Origin: Neorhizobium sp. SHOUNA12A
GTDB taxonomy: Bacteria > Pseudomonadota > Alphaproteobacteria > Rhizobiales > Rhizobiaceae
Assembly: GCF_023006505.1 (NCBI RefSeq)
Contig: NZ_JALBGV010000006.1
Span: 79,303-143,302 of the forward strand
Direction: 5' to 3'
Length of the DNA stretch: 64,000 bases
The notes beneath the pieces were generated by a model. The model worked only from the letters and a program-made list of their open reading frames with translations, ran no database searches and had not been told where the DNA came from. The position numbers and the translations under genes were made by a program. The first letter of the stretch is position 1; each line of letters begins with the position of its first letter. This document shows positions 17,503 through 26,338 of this stretch, one piece after another.

Positions 17503-19785
17503 ATGGGAAAAAATCTGACACCACCCGGCGGCGACGGCGGCGACAACATCTTGCCTGTCGATCTGAAAGCGGCGCTCGAAGAGCGTTACCTCGCCTATGC
17601 GCTTTCGACCATCATGCACCGCGCGCTGCCGGACGTGCGCGACGGCCTGAAACCCGTCCACCGCCGCATCGTCTATGCGATGAGCGAGATGGGCCTGCGC
17701 CCCAACGCCGCCTTCCGCAAGTGCGCCAAGATCGTCGGCGAGGTGATGGGTAATTTCCATCCGCACGGCGACCAGTCGATTTATGACGCATTGGCGCGCC
17801 TTGCGCAGGATTTCTCGCAGCGTTATCCGCTCGTCAACGGCCAGGGCAATTTCGGCAATATCGACGGCGATAGCCCCGCCGCGATGCGTTATACCGAGAG
17901 CAAGATGACGGCGGTCTCCGAACTGCTGCTCGAAGGCATCGACCAGGACGCGGTGGATTTCCGCGACACCTACGACGAATCGAATTCCGAACCGGTCGTA
18001 TTGCCCGGCGCCTTCCCGAACCTGCTGGCCAACGGCACGTCCGGCATCGCGGTCGGCATGGCGACGTCGATCCCGCCGCACAATGTCCATGAGCTTTGCG
18101 ACGCCGCGCTGCACCTGATCAAGAACCCGTCGGCGACCATCGAAGACCTGATGGCGGATCCGGCCGAGCCTGCCAAGGGCGGCATCGAAGGCCCGGACCT
18201 GCCGACCGGCGGCATCATCATCGACAGCCGAGAGTCGATCGTCGAGGCCTACAAGACCGGTCGCGGCGGTTTCCGCGTCCGCGCCCGCTGGGTGATCGAG
18301 GATCTCGGCCGTGGCGGTTATCAGATCGTCGTCACCGAAATTCCGTTCCAGGTGCAGAAATCGCGCCTGATCGAAAAGATCGCCGAACTGCTGCTCGCCC
18401 GCAAGCTGCCGCTGCTGGAAGACGTGCGCGACGAATCGGCCGAAGACGTGCGCGTCGTGCTGGTGCCGAAGAGCCGCACCGTGGATGCGACCCTGCTGAT
18501 GGAATCGCTGTTCAAGCTGTCCGAACTGGAAACCCGCCTGCCGCTCAACATGAACGTGCTCTCCATGGGCCGTGTGCCCAAGGTGATGGCGCTCAACGAA
18601 GTGCTGCTGGAGTGGCTGGCGCATCGCCGCGACGTGCTGGTGCGCCGCTCGCGCTTCCGGCTGGCGGCGATCGACCGGCGCCTGGAAATCCTCGGCGGCC
18701 TGCTGATCGCCTACCTCAATATCGACGAGGTGATCCGCATCATTCGCGAGGAGGACGAACCGAAGCCTGTCATGATGGAGCGCTGGTCGCTCTCCGACAT
18801 CCAGGTCGAGGCGATCCTCAACATGCGGCTGCGTGCCTTGCGCAAGCTCGAAGAATTCGAGATCCGCACCGAGCACGAAAACCTCACCAAGGAAAAGGCG
18901 GATATCGAATCGCTGCTCGCCTCCGAGGACAAGCAGTGGCGGGTCATCGAGCACGAGATCCAGGACGTCCGCAAGAATTTCGCCAAGGGCCGGGGCAAGC
19001 CCTATGCGCGCCTGACGACCTTCGCCGATGCGCCGGATGCCGATATCGACGCGATCAACCAGGCGATGATCGAGAAGGAACCGATCACCGTCGTGGTCTC
19101 GCAGAAAGGCTGGATCCGCGCGCTGAAGGGACATATCTCGGATACCTCGACGCTGACCTTCAAGGAAGGCGACGGGCCGAAGATCGCGTTTACCGCCCAG
19201 ACGACCGACAAGCTGTTGCTCGTCACCACCGGCGGCAAGGTCTATACGCTCGGTGCCGACAAGCTGCCGGGCGGTCGCGGCCACGGCGAGCCGATCCGCA
19301 TCATCGTCGACATGGAGAACGACCAGGACATCCTGACCGCCTTCGTCCATGATCCGCAGCGCAAGCTGATCGTCGCTTCCACCGCCGGCAACGGTTTTAT
19401 CGTCGCCGAGAGCGAGATGATCGCCAATACCCGCAAGGGCAAGCAGATCATGAACGTAGCCATGCCCGACGAGACCAAAGTGGTCGTGCATGTTTCGGGC
19501 GATCACGTGGCCGTCGTCGGCGAGAACCGCAAGCTGCTGGTCTTCCCGCTGACCCAGCTGCCGGAAATGACCCGTGGCAAGGGCGTGCGCCTGCAGCGCT
19601 ACAAGGACGGCGGCATTTCCGACATCCGCTGCTTCACCATGGCCGACGGCCTTTCCTGGGAAGACAGCGCCGGCCGCTCGTTCACCCGCAACAAGGACGA
19701 ACTGCTGGAATGGATCGCCGACCGCGCCACCGCCGGCCGCGCCGTTCCGAAGGGCTTTCCGCGGAGCGGGAAGTTCGCCGGGTGA
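17503..19785 (+). CDS. parC: DNA topoisomerase IV subunit A
   Basis: The 760-residue product is a type IIA topoisomerase cleavage subunit that works with ParE to separate daughter chromosomes. The winged-helix region and catalytic tyrosine Y130 (in AAMRYTES) are present, as is the [15 protein letters not shown] quinolone-pocket segment. The C-terminal beta-pinwheel blades ([21 protein letters not shown]) are shorter than in GyrA and lack the GyrA-box glutamine pattern, supporting ParC. Gln91 occupies the place of the usual quinolone-pocket serine. The start ATG 17503 lies after a 258-bp interval shared with the divergent exported protein gene. Confidence 0.95.
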   Translation: MGKNLTPPGGDGGDNILPVDLKAALEERYLAYALSTIMHRALPDVRDGLKPVHRRIVYAMSEMGLRPNAAFRKCAKIVGEVMGNFHPHGDQSIYDALARLAQDFSQRYPLVNGQGNFGNIDGDSPAAMRYTESKMTAVSELLLEGIDQDAVDFRDTYDESNSEPVVLPGAFPNLLANGTSGIAVGMATSIPPHNVHELCDAALHLIKNPSATIEDLMADPAEPAKGGIEGPDLPTGGIIIDSRESIVEAYKTGRGGFRVRARWVIEDLGRGGYQIVVTEIPFQVQKSRLIEKIAELLLARKLPLLEDVRDESAEDVRVVLVPKSRTVDATLLMESLFKLSELETRLPLNMNVLSMGRVPKVMALNEVLLEWLAHRRDVLVRRSRFRLAAIDRRLEILGGLLIAYLNIDEVIRIIREEDEPKPVMMERWSLSDIQVEAILNMRLRALRKLEEFEIRTEHENLTKEKADIESLLASEDKQWRVIEHEIQDVRKNFAKGRGKPYARLTTFADAPDADIDAINQAMIEKEPITVVVSQKGWIRALKGHISDTSTLTFKEGDGPKIAFTAQTTDKLLLVTTGGKVYTLGADKLPGGRGHGEPIRIIVDMENDQDILTAFVHDPQRKLIVASTAGNGFIVAESEMIANTRKGKQIMNVAMPDETKVVVHVSGDHVAVVGENRKLLVFPLTQLPEMTRGKGVRLQRYKDGGISDIRCFTMADGLSWEDSAGRSFTRNKDELLEWIADRATAGRAVPKGFPRSGKFAG

Positions 19786-20043
19786 TCAGCTTTTGGCGAG
19801 TGCGCTGAGGGCTACGTGATACTTCCTCATCGCCATCTTGGCGGCGAGGAACTGACGCTGGAAATCCTCATCCGATATCGTCTTGGGATCGAAAAGCTCG
19901 ATCCCAGTATCGTCGATATGAAGCTCCAATACTTGGCCTTCCTTCCAGCCAAGACGGTGAAGGATATCCTGGGGCAAGGCGATGCCGTGGTCTTCGCCGA
20001 TCTTCTGAATAGTGATCTTCTGAACAGTGCTTTTCGCGTTCAT
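19786..20043 (-). CDS. AbrB/MazE-type DNA-binding protein
   Basis: The 85-residue product has an N-terminal SpoVT-AbrB swapped-hairpin domain: VQKITIQKIGEDHGIALPQDILHRLGWKEGQ, then VLELHIDDTGIELFDP. A helical tail follows, as in MazE/VapB-like antitoxins. ATG 20043 is chosen because AGGTGG lies upstream; the frame to 20079 adds 12 poor residues. No toxin gene is adjacent. Its stop abuts the parC stop codon. A short inverted repeat just upstream could be its own operator. Confidence 0.78.
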   Translation of the reverse strand: MNAKSTVQKITIQKIGEDHGIALPQDILHRLGWKEGQVLELHIDDTGIELFDPKTISDEDFQRQFLAAKMAMRKYHVALSALAKS

Positions 20044-20062
20044 CGTCAGCCACCTATAGTAG

Positions 20063-20080
20063 TGTGGAGACGCTACCACA
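20063..20080. promoter_or_regulatory. Possible AbrB autoregulatory dyad
   Basis: TGTGG and CCACA are separated by eight bases, 20 bp upstream of the AbrB-like start. AbrB-type antitoxins usually repress their own promoter through such dyads; the assignment is inference. Confidence 0.3.
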
Positions 20081-20100
20081 TATAAGGGCGCTCGCGAATA

Positions 20101-21006
20101 TCAAATCGCTTGCGAGGCTACCGCCCTGGCCCGCAACCTCTCCACCCGCCGCATCTGCCAGGCCGAATAACCGATTAGCGCCAGCACGAGGATCGAGCCG
20201 CCCAAGAGCGTGCGGGAGGATGGGATCTCGGAAAAGATCAGCCAGACCCAGATCGGTGCGAGGATGGTTTCGAGCAGGTAGAACATCCCGACTTCGGGGC
20301 CGGAGAGATATTTCGGGCCGGTTGCAAGACACCAGAAGGCGAGCGGCATCATGATCGCGCCGTCGAACATCACCCAGATGGGATCCGCCACTGAAAAGCC
20401 GCCCGTGCCGGCAAGCGAAGACGCGCCGACGAACGAGAGCCCGATCGTTGCCGGTATGATGGTCGCGACGAGCGGCACGAAGCCCATGTCGATGCGGGCC
20501 GCCCGGCTGAGCGTGATCGCCAGAGCCAGCAGGAACGAAGCGGTCGCCGCGAGGATGTCGCCAAAAATATGCCCGCCGGCAAGCCCGCCCGAGACGATCA
20601 GGCCGACGCCGAAAAACATCACCAGCATGGTGACGAGTGTCGAAGGCGAGGGGCGCTCCTTGAGGACCAGCCAGCCGAGAACGGCGGCATACATGGGCGT
20701 GAAGGCGACGATGAAGACAACGTTGGCGGTCGCCGTGTTGAACACGGCGCCGAGGAAGGCGATCGTCGAAATACCGTAGCAGAAGCCGGCGGCAAGACCC
20801 GCCTTTCCGGGGATCAGCACCGGACGGGTCGAGCCGAAGCGCCGGACGAGCAGCCACAGGATGATGGCGGCGGCGAAGGTCGCGGTGCTGCGCAGCACGA
20901 CAGTCGACCACATTTCGCCATGCCCGAGCCGCACCAGCGGCACGTCGAAGGAGAGCGCAAGGCCGCCGATTGCGGTGAGCACGAGGCCCTTTTTATGATC
21001 GTTCAT
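20101..21006 (-). CDS. DMT superfamily (EamA) transporter
   Basis: The 301-residue protein has ten hydrophobic segments in two EamA repeats of about 140 residues each, beginning KGLVLTAIGGLALSFDVPLVRL and DILAATASFLLALAITLSRAARI. The conserved VFIVAFTPMYAAVLGWLVLKERP closes the first repeat. Members export metabolites or amino acids across the inner membrane; the substrate is unknown. It starts nine bases after the bpt stop, so it is probably co-transcribed with bpt. Confidence 0.9.
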   Translation of the reverse strand: MNDHKKGLVLTAIGGLALSFDVPLVRLGHGEMWSTVVLRSTATFAAAIILWLLVRRFGSTRPVLIPGKAGLAAGFCYGISTIAFLGAVFNTATANVVFIVAFTPMYAAVLGWLVLKERPSPSTLVTMLVMFFGVGLIVSGGLAGGHIFGDILAATASFLLALAITLSRAARIDMGFVPLVATIIPATIGLSFVGASSLAGTGGFSVADPIWVMFDGAIMMPLAFWCLATGPKYLSGPEVGMFYLLETILAPIWVWLIFSEIPSSRTLLGGSILVLALIGYSAWQMRRVERLRARAVASQAI

Positions 21007-21015
21007 GGGATGATT

Positions 21016-21777
21016 TCAGATGTCCGTGGCGGGATCGAAGATTTCCCAGCCGCGCGGGGTCAGGTGTTCCTGGGGCTGGAACCGGGTCTTGTAGCCCATC
21101 TTCGCCGAACCCTTGACCCAATAGCCGAGATAGACATGCGGCAGGCCGAGCGTCCTGGTGCGGGCGATATGGTCGAGGATCATGAACGTACCGAGCGAGC
21201 GCTTTTCATACTCGGGATTGAAGAAGGAATAGACCATCGACAGGCCGTCGCTCATCATGTCGGTAAGCGCGACGGCAAGCAATTCCCCCTTCGGCTCGAC
21301 GCTGATGCCGGAGCCCGGCTCGCGGCGCCGGTACTCGATGATGCGGGTGTTGACATGCGTGTCCTCGACCATGATCGCATAGTCGAGCGCCGACATGTCG
21401 GACATGCCGCCCCGCTGATGGCGGTCGTCGAGATAACGACGGAAGAGCGAGAACTGTTCGGTGGAGGGTTGCGCGGGGTAGACCGTCGCGATCACGTCGC
21501 GATTGGTGGCAAGGACCCGTTTCATCGAGCGCACGGGCTCGAACTCGTGAGCGAGGATGCGCACGGAAATGCACGCGCGGCATGATTCGCAGGCCGGCCG
21601 ATAGGCGATGTTCTGCGAACGGCGGAAACCGCCCTGGGTCAGTAGGTCGTTCATCTCGGCGGCGCGAGCGCCTACCAGGTGAGTGAAGACCTTTCGCTCC
21701 ATTTCACCCGGGAGATAGGGACAAACTGCCGGGGCCGTCAGGTAGAACTGCGGTGAGGGCGTTGCCTGGGTATTCAT
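21016..21777 (-). CDS. bpt: Aspartate/glutamate leucyltransferase (Bpt)
   Basis: The 253-residue product has the ATE N-terminal domain, with [21 protein letters not shown] sequence (here [19 protein letters not shown]) and [24 protein letters not shown]. The C-terminal GNAT-like domain includes [20 protein letters not shown] and [19 protein letters not shown]. It transfers leucine from leucyl-tRNA to proteins with N-terminal aspartate or glutamate, marking them for ClpS/ClpAP degradation. The length matches the bacterial Bpt family. Neighbours RDD and hemB are typical in rhizobia. Confidence 0.93.
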   Translation of the reverse strand: MNTQATPSPQFYLTAPAVCPYLPGEMERKVFTHLVGARAAEMNDLLTQGGFRRSQNIAYRPACESCRACISVRILAHEFEPVRSMKRVLATNRDVIATVYPAQPSTEQFSLFRRYLDDRHQRGGMSDMSALDYAIMVEDTHVNTRIIEYRRREPGSGISVEPKGELLAVALTDMMSDGLSMVYSFFNPEYEKRSLGTFMILDHIARTRTLGLPHVYLGYWVKGSAKMGYKTRFQPQEHLTPRGWEIFDPATDI

Positions 21778-21903
21778 TGCGTCGTGGCAGTCCGGTCTTT
21801 AGGGTCGTAATGTCATACCATGGCGCATAAAAGTAAAACGTCAACCATATGCTGCGGCAGGCGGCAGGCTAGTGCCATAAACTTTCGGCCAGTAGCGTAA
21901 TCG

Positions 21904-22362
21904 TTACGACGTACGCACCACGACAGTGCCGAGCAGCAGGTCGTGCACGAGGCGCGAACGCTCGATGAACAGGCCCGCGAGCAGAATGAGCGGGGTCAGC
22001 ACCGAATTGATGATCCAGAAGATCACGGTGTGGGCCATAGCGGTGAGGAAATCCATCCGCCGGCCGTCGAGCCGCACCATGGCGAGCCCCATGGCGCGCA
22101 TGCCGGGCGAAGTTTGAGCCGAGCCGCCGAGCGTCATCCCGAAATAGAGAAGCGCGACGATCACGAACAACACCGGATAGAGCATGAAGCCGAGGCCGAG
22201 CGTGATGATGCCGAGGAAAAACACCACGACGGCAGCCGGAATGCACAGCAAGAGCACGATCACATAGTCGATGATGAAGGCGAACACCCGGCGAGAAAGA
22301 ACGCCGCTATAGGCGCGCCAATCGTCCGGTGCGGCATAGGCCGGGTTCGGGTCGAGGCTCAT
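21904..22362 (-). CDS. RDD family membrane protein
   Basis: The 152-residue protein has three hydrophobic segments and the family signature: RRVFAFIIDYVIVLLL in the first segment and SPGMRAMGLAMVRLDGRRM after the second. The role of RDD proteins is unclear; some affect ion homeostasis. AGGAGA upstream fixes ATG 22362. The longer frame to 22464 would run into the end of hemB and is not used. It lies 61 bases after hemB and is probably in the same transcript. Confidence 0.88.
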   Translation of the reverse strand: MSLDPNPAYAAPDDWRAYSGVLSRRVFAFIIDYVIVLLLCIPAAVVVFFLGIITLGLGFMLYPVLFVIVALLYFGMTLGGSAQTSPGMRAMGLAMVRLDGRRMDFLTAMAHTVIFWIINSVLTPLILLAGLFIERSRLVHDLLLGTVVVRTS

Positions 22363-22423
22363 CGTTTCAACATCTCCTGTTTCTCCCCGATGATATGGGA
22401 AGAGACCGCCGCGGCAACAAGGC

Positions 22424-23437
22424 TTATCCGTTTTTCGCCAGCTTCCTGGCCACGTCCATCGCAAAATACGAAAGAATCCCGTCGCAGCCGGCGCGTTTGA
22501 AGCAGAGCAGCGTCTCCATCATGATCCGGTCGCCGTCGATCCAGCCGTTCATGGCCGCCGCCTTGATCTGCGTGTATTCGCCGGAGACCTGGTAGGCGAA
22601 GACGGGAAGGCCGAACGCTTCCTTGATGCGCCAGCAGATGTCGAGATAGGCGATGCCGGGCTTGACCATCAGCATATCGGCGCCTTCTTCGACGTCGAGG
22701 GCGGCGTCCCGCACCGCTTCGGTGCCGTTAGCCGGCGAGATGTAATAGCTGTTCTTGTCGCCCTTCAGGAGACCGCTGGTGTTGATCGCCTCGCGATAGG
22801 GGCCGTAGAAGCCGGACGAAAATTTCGTCGCGTAGGACATGATGCCGACATCCTGGTGGCCGCTCGCATCCAGCCCGCGGCGGATGGCGCCGATCCGGCC
22901 GTCCATCATTTCCGAAGGCGCGATGATGTCGGCGCCGGCATCCGCCTGCATGACGGCGGCGCGGACGATCTGGTCGACCGTCTCGTCGTTGACGATGATG
23001 CCGTCCCGGAGAATACCGTCATGGCCGTGGCTGGTGAACGGATCGAGCGCCACGTCGGTGATGACGCCGATATTCGGCACGGCTTTCTTGAAAGCGGCGG
23101 TCGCCTGGTTGATCAGGTTGTTGGCGACCAGGCTGTTGGAGCCGGTCTCGTCGCGCAGTTCCATCTCGATATCGGGGAAAGTGGCGATCGCCGGAATACC
23201 GAGATCGGCCGCTTCCTTCACCGCCTCGACCGCCTTGTCGACGCTCATGCGGTTTACGCCCGGCATGGCGGTGATTGGATCGACGATGCCGGTGCCGGGA
23301 ACGATGAAGATCGGCCAGATCAGATCGTCGACCGTCAGCCGGTTCTCCTGCACCAGCCGACGCGTCCAGTCGGCCTTGCGGTTGCGCCGCATGCGGCGGT
23401 GGCCGGTGATCTCGTCGACCAGATGCGTCTTGTCCAT
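22424..23437 (-). CDS. hemB: Delta-aminolevulinic acid dehydratase (porphobilinogen synthase)
   Basis: The 337-residue enzyme joins two 5-aminolevulinate molecules to porphobilinogen in heme and cobalamin synthesis. The Schiff-base lysines lie in YATKFSSGFYGPYREA and MLMVKPGIAYLD. The usual zinc-site cysteines are absent: the segment reads DVALDPFTSHGHDG. This therefore appears to be the magnesium-dependent type known from Bradyrhizobium. GGAGA upstream supports ATG 23437. The neighbouring RDD and bpt genes follow on the same strand. Confidence 0.96.
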   Translation of the reverse strand: MDKTHLVDEITGHRRMRRNRKADWTRRLVQENRLTVDDLIWPIFIVPGTGIVDPITAMPGVNRMSVDKAVEAVKEAADLGIPAIATFPDIEMELRDETGSNSLVANNLINQATAAFKKAVPNIGVITDVALDPFTSHGHDGILRDGIIVNDETVDQIVRAAVMQADAGADIIAPSEMMDGRIGAIRRGLDASGHQDVGIMSYATKFSSGFYGPYREAINTSGLLKGDKNSYYISPANGTEAVRDAALDVEEGADMLMVKPGIAYLDICWRIKEAFGLPVFAYQVSGEYTQIKAAAMNGWIDGDRIMMETLLCFKRAGCDGILSYFAMDVARKLAKNG

Positions 23438-23530
23438 GGCAAAGTCTCCAACTTCTCTTCCCGTGCGCGCGTCATTATCATGCAGCACGCCATTTGCGAA
23501 TGGGAACGATCGCCGCAGTTGAGGCCCGGG

Positions 23531-23911
23531 CTAGATCCAGAGATCGTTTTGAGCCGTACGTTCGCCGCCCTCGTTGCCGGTGTTCAAAACGCCACGCGGC
23601 TCGATCACCATCATCTTCACCTCCTTTTCAGCGAACGGCTTGTGCTGCACCCCCTTCGGCACCACGAACATTTCGCCTGGACCGATGTGAACGCTGCCGT
23701 CGCGGAAGTCGATCCGCAAATGGCCTTCGATAACGATTAAGGCTTCATCCGTTTCCGGGTGATCGTGCCAAATGAAATCGCCTTCGATGCGGACGAGCTT
23801 GAACTGGTAGTCGTTCATTTCGGCGACGACGCGCTGCTGCCAGAGATCGGGTATCCGTGCCAGCTTCTCGGCGAAGTTTATCGGCTTATGTGAAAAGTTC
23901 CGCTCGGTCAT
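23531..23911 (-). CDS. Small cupin-domain protein
   Basis: The 126-residue single cupin has motif 1 FIWHDHPETDEALIVIEGHLRI and motif 2 PGEMFVVPKGVQHKPFA, which supply metal-binding histidines and glutamate. Such small cupins may be isomerases, dioxygenases or sensors; no reaction can be assigned. AAAGGAGA directly upstream fixes ATG 23911. It sits 93 bases upstream of hemB on the same strand and diverges from the DUF6163 gene. Confidence 0.85.
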   Translation of the reverse strand: MTERNFSHKPINFAEKLARIPDLWQQRVVAEMNDYQFKLVRIEGDFIWHDHPETDEALIVIEGHLRIDFRDGSVHIGPGEMFVVPKGVQHKPFAEKEVKMMVIEPRGVLNTGNEGGERTAQNDLWI

Positions 23912-24027
23912 GTCTTCTCCTTTGATTGGCGGAAAACCTATCAGGTCAGGGCGCAGGGCTCTTGAACGATCGTGCGGACGACGGGCTGGTACTGGCGGGC
24001 GGCGACCGTGGCGGCTAATGTAGTCCC

Positions 24028-24465
24028 ATGGAACCCGATTCACTCACGGTGCCGAAGCGCACGCTGACCGAAATTCTCTATGTCGCCTTCCTCAGGCTGA
24101 TCGCGATCGCCTGTTTCTGGTTCGGCCTGCAATATTGGGCGATGCTCGTCGGTTATTCGCTGAAGGGCATGGCCCGCTTCGATCTGCTGACGCTTCCCTG
24201 GAAGGTGGCGGCGTCTTCGCTTGCCGTGCTGTTTCCAGTCGCCTCGCTTGGCCTCTGGCTCACCGTTTCCTGGGGGCCTGTGCTCTGGACGATCGCTGCA
24301 ATCTCGCAGGTGTCGATGTATATCGTCTGGCCGGAGATTTTCGGACACAACCGTCTCGTGCCCCTCATGCACGGCCTCGTCGCAGCGCTCTATGTCGTAT
24401 TTCGGCTCTCACTATGGGTCGAGGCGCGCCGCAAGGCGGAGCGGGTAAGAATTGATTCACCTTGA
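24028..24465 (+). CDS. DUF6163 family membrane protein
   Basis: The 145-residue protein has four hydrophobic segments, at about residues 16-45, 60-80, 84-100 and 110-130. It matches a rhizobiales family found directly upstream of the MarR-type regulator ldtR. Function is unknown, but the conserved position suggests a link with cell-envelope control. The start lies 116 bases from the divergent cupin start. Confidence 0.72.
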   Translation: MEPDSLTVPKRTLTEILYVAFLRLIAIACFWFGLQYWAMLVGYSLKGMARFDLLTLPWKVAASSLAVLFPVASLGLWLTVSWGPVLWTIAAISQVSMYIVWPEIFGHNRLVPLMHGLVAALYVVFRLSLWVEARRKAERVRIDSP

Positions 24466-24584
24466 AATTAAAGCTTTGACGGCCTGAATTGACCAGAAAT
24501 TCGCCGCTAAGTGATTGATTTATTTTAAATCTGAATGACAGCATCCTGGGCCGGCGAGGGCGGGCCGGAATTCGAACGAACGCG

Positions 24585-24599
24585 TTAAGCGCTTGTTAA
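24585..24599. promoter_or_regulatory. Perfect CtrA-type box (TTAA-N7-TTAA) upstream of ldtR
   Basis: TTAA, seven bases, TTAA is read exactly at 24585-24599, 97 bases before the ldtR start. This is the full consensus for the cell-cycle regulator CtrA of alphaproteobacteria. Binding is inferred only from the match and position. Confidence 0.55.
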
Positions 24600-24695
24600 G
24601 CCTATGTTTTAAGTCGAATTTTATGCGTATTGGATAGTGTCTGTCTCAAGGCGGGAAGAAACAAACACCGCCAAACAAAACAGGATGAGGCAGTC

Positions 24696-25214
24696 ATGAT
24701 GAACACGAAACTGAAGCCGCAGACGGCACCGGCAGTAGCAGATCCGCATGAAGACACCATTCGCGCCCTCTACATGGAATCGCTGCATCTGGTCGAGCGC
24801 CTCCACCGCCGCCTTCTCGATGTGATCAAGGACGAGTTCGACCGCCAGGGTCGTGACGACGTCAACGCCGTCCAGGCGCTCCTGCTTTTCAACATCGGCA
24901 ATTCGGAACTGACAGCCGGCGAACTGCGCTCCCGCGGTTATTATCTCGGCTCGAACGTCTCCTATAACGTCAAGAAGCTGGTCGACCTCGGCTTCATCAA
25001 CCACCAGCGCTCGCGCATCGACCGCCGCTCGGTCCGCATCAGCCTGACGCCGGAAGGCCAGGCGATCGCAGAAACCGTCGGCAAGCTCTACGAGCGCCAT
25101 ATCGGCTCGATCGAAAAGGTCGGCGGCATCGGCGAGGGCGAATTCTCTCAGATGAACAAGCTACTCCAGCGCCTCGACCGCTTCTGGAACGACCAGATCC
25201 TCTACCGCCTTTAA
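24696..25214 (+). CDS. ldtR: LdtR-type MarR family transcriptional regulator
   Basis: The 172-residue winged-helix protein is of the LdtR group (DVNAVQALLLFNIGNSELTAGELRSRGYYLGSNVSYNVKKL, read in two parts, then RSRIDRRSVRISLTPEG for the wing). In Liberibacter and Sinorhizobium relatives, LdtR controls the L,D-transpeptidase gene ldtP and osmotic-stress tolerance. ldtP lies about 1.1 kb downstream here. GGATGAGG before ATG 24696 supports the start; the frame from 24630 is longer but not coding-like. A perfect CtrA-type box lies in the 230-bp upstream region, and a long hairpin follows the stop. Confidence 0.9.
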   Translation: MMNTKLKPQTAPAVADPHEDTIRALYMESLHLVERLHRRLLDVIKDEFDRQGRDDVNAVQALLLFNIGNSELTAGELRSRGYYLGSNVSYNVKKLVDLGFINHQRSRIDRRSVRISLTPEGQAIAETVGKLYERHIGSIEKVGGIGEGEFSQMNKLLQRLDRFWNDQILYRL

Positions 25215-25263
25215 TCCACCGGGGGCTTGCGAAACACTCCATTACCTCCAGTCATGCGGTGCT

Positions 25264-25315
25264 ACGCAAAAGCGTAACGGGGTGTCGGAAGACGCGCCGT
25301 TACGCTTGTTTGCGT
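25264..25315. terminator. Long hairpin after ldtR, possible bidirectional terminator
   Basis: A perfect 11-base stem AAGCGTAACGG/CCGTTACGCTT is extended by ACGCAAA/TTTGCGT with a two-base bulge. It lies between ldtR and the convergent small gene at 25340. There is no long T-run, so terminator function is likely but not certain. Confidence 0.6.
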
Positions 25316-25339
25316 GCAAGCCGCTCAGCCGGATCGAGC

Positions 25340-25576
25340 CTATCGTTGGGCGAGCAGGGCGCGGCCGGCGTTTCGGATGGTGAGGGCGGAATCCGCCATC
25401 TGGGCAATCAAGCCGGCAGTCATCGCTGAGGCGAGGGTCTCGGTATAGTCTTCGCCCTGGAGACCGTGCTTTTTGCAATAATTCTGGACGGCCCCGCGTG
25501 TGGAGGTCGGCGAGACGCCAAACTTGTTGTTCTGGAAAGCATTGACAATAATTTGGTATTTTTCGTCCAGGGTCAC
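25340..25576 (-). CDS. Small hypothetical protein
   Basis: The 78-residue, probably cytosolic product (MTLDEKYQIIVNAFQNNKFG at the start) has helical, amphipathic character and no recognised domain. It starts at GTG 25576 with GGAGAG a few bases upstream. It lies between ldtR and ldtP, where compact rhizobial genomes usually have no such gene, so it may be a strain-specific insertion. Its 3' end faces the long hairpin after ldtR. Confidence 0.5.
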   Translation of the reverse strand: MTLDEKYQIIVNAFQNNKFGVSPTSTRGAVQNYCKKHGLQGEDYTETLASAMTAGLIAQMADSALTIRNAGRALLAQR

Positions 25577-25698
25577 GGTAGCTCTCCAATGGGTGATGTT
25601 TGGGGTGCCTACCAGTATGGGAGCCGGGTTGATAGACGAATTCGGCTATGGGCGTCGGAAATACGTTCCGATAAGTCCGTTTGCGCCGGAATGCTCGC

Positions 25699-25920
25699 CT
25701 ACATTGTAGCTGCTGCTGCCCGGCGAATCTCGGTCGTCATGCCCGCAAACATCGAGGAGAGGTCGAGCCAGCCGTCTGGTCTGCGGCCCGTCACCTTTTC
25801 CGGCCAGCCGCAGACGCCGTCCTGTTCGACATAACCGACGCATTGCGGGGCGGTCTCATCGCGAAAATGCAGGACGACCAGCTTTCCAGGCTCAAGGGCT
25901 TCGATCGGGTACCAGTTCAA
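25699..25920 (-). CDS. Small hypothetical protein, phage-type Trp-rich N-terminus
   Basis: The 73-residue product starts MNWYPIEALEPGKLVVLHFR and contains CVGYVEQDGVCGWPEKVTG. The WxPI start resembles small phage-derived proteins of the DUF551 type, but the match is not firm. The start is TTG 25920 with GAGG ten bases upstream. It is the second small minus-strand gene between ldtR and ldtP, 122 bases from the gene at 25576. Confidence 0.42.
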   Translation of the reverse strand: MNWYPIEALEPGKLVVLHFRDETAPQCVGYVEQDGVCGWPEKVTGRRPDGWLDLSSMFAGMTTEIRRAAAATM

Positions 25921-26338
25921 TTCTCGTATTCCTCACTTTGACGGTCGACTTTTAGCCAATCCGCTTGTCCCAGGCTTACGGCTTTTACGTTTCCAAACGA
26001 GGGCTTGCTGTCCAGAATGCCGCGCCGGTTCCGTAAAAGAAGCAGGCCCCGGATCGACGATCCCGCAGCCCGTTCCGGGATCGCTTGCGTTCGCAGGGTG
26101 TGGCGCATATGCCGCCTGAAAAAATCACGTGCCAACACGGCTTTGTGACGCGCAAGTACCTGACACGAATTGGCCATATTGCTATGGGACCGGCTGGATG
26201 CAACGGGCCGGCGGGAATTCGCGCTTTCACGACATTGCGATGACGACGAAGCCCCCTTGCGGCTGCGCTAACTTTTTGCGCGTTCTTAACCATATCCCTG
26301 TAGGCGTCTTTGATGCTGCTCGGGACCAGATGGGTACT
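25921..26338. other. 418-bp interval upstream of ldtP
   Basis: No convincing gene was found. An 86-codon minus-strand frame (25917-26177) has no family resemblance and is not called. The part nearest 26338 should hold the ldtP promoter and possibly an LdtR operator, but no clear dyad could be identified. Confidence 0.45.

Noticed and set aside
17494..19506. 670-codon minus-strand frame opposite parC
   Set aside because: Shadow of a well-defined topoisomerase gene.
25917..26177. 86-codon minus-strand frame overlapping the small gene at 25699-25920 by four bases
   Set aside because: The overlap looks operon-like, but the translation is Arg-rich with no domain and no good ribosome-binding site.
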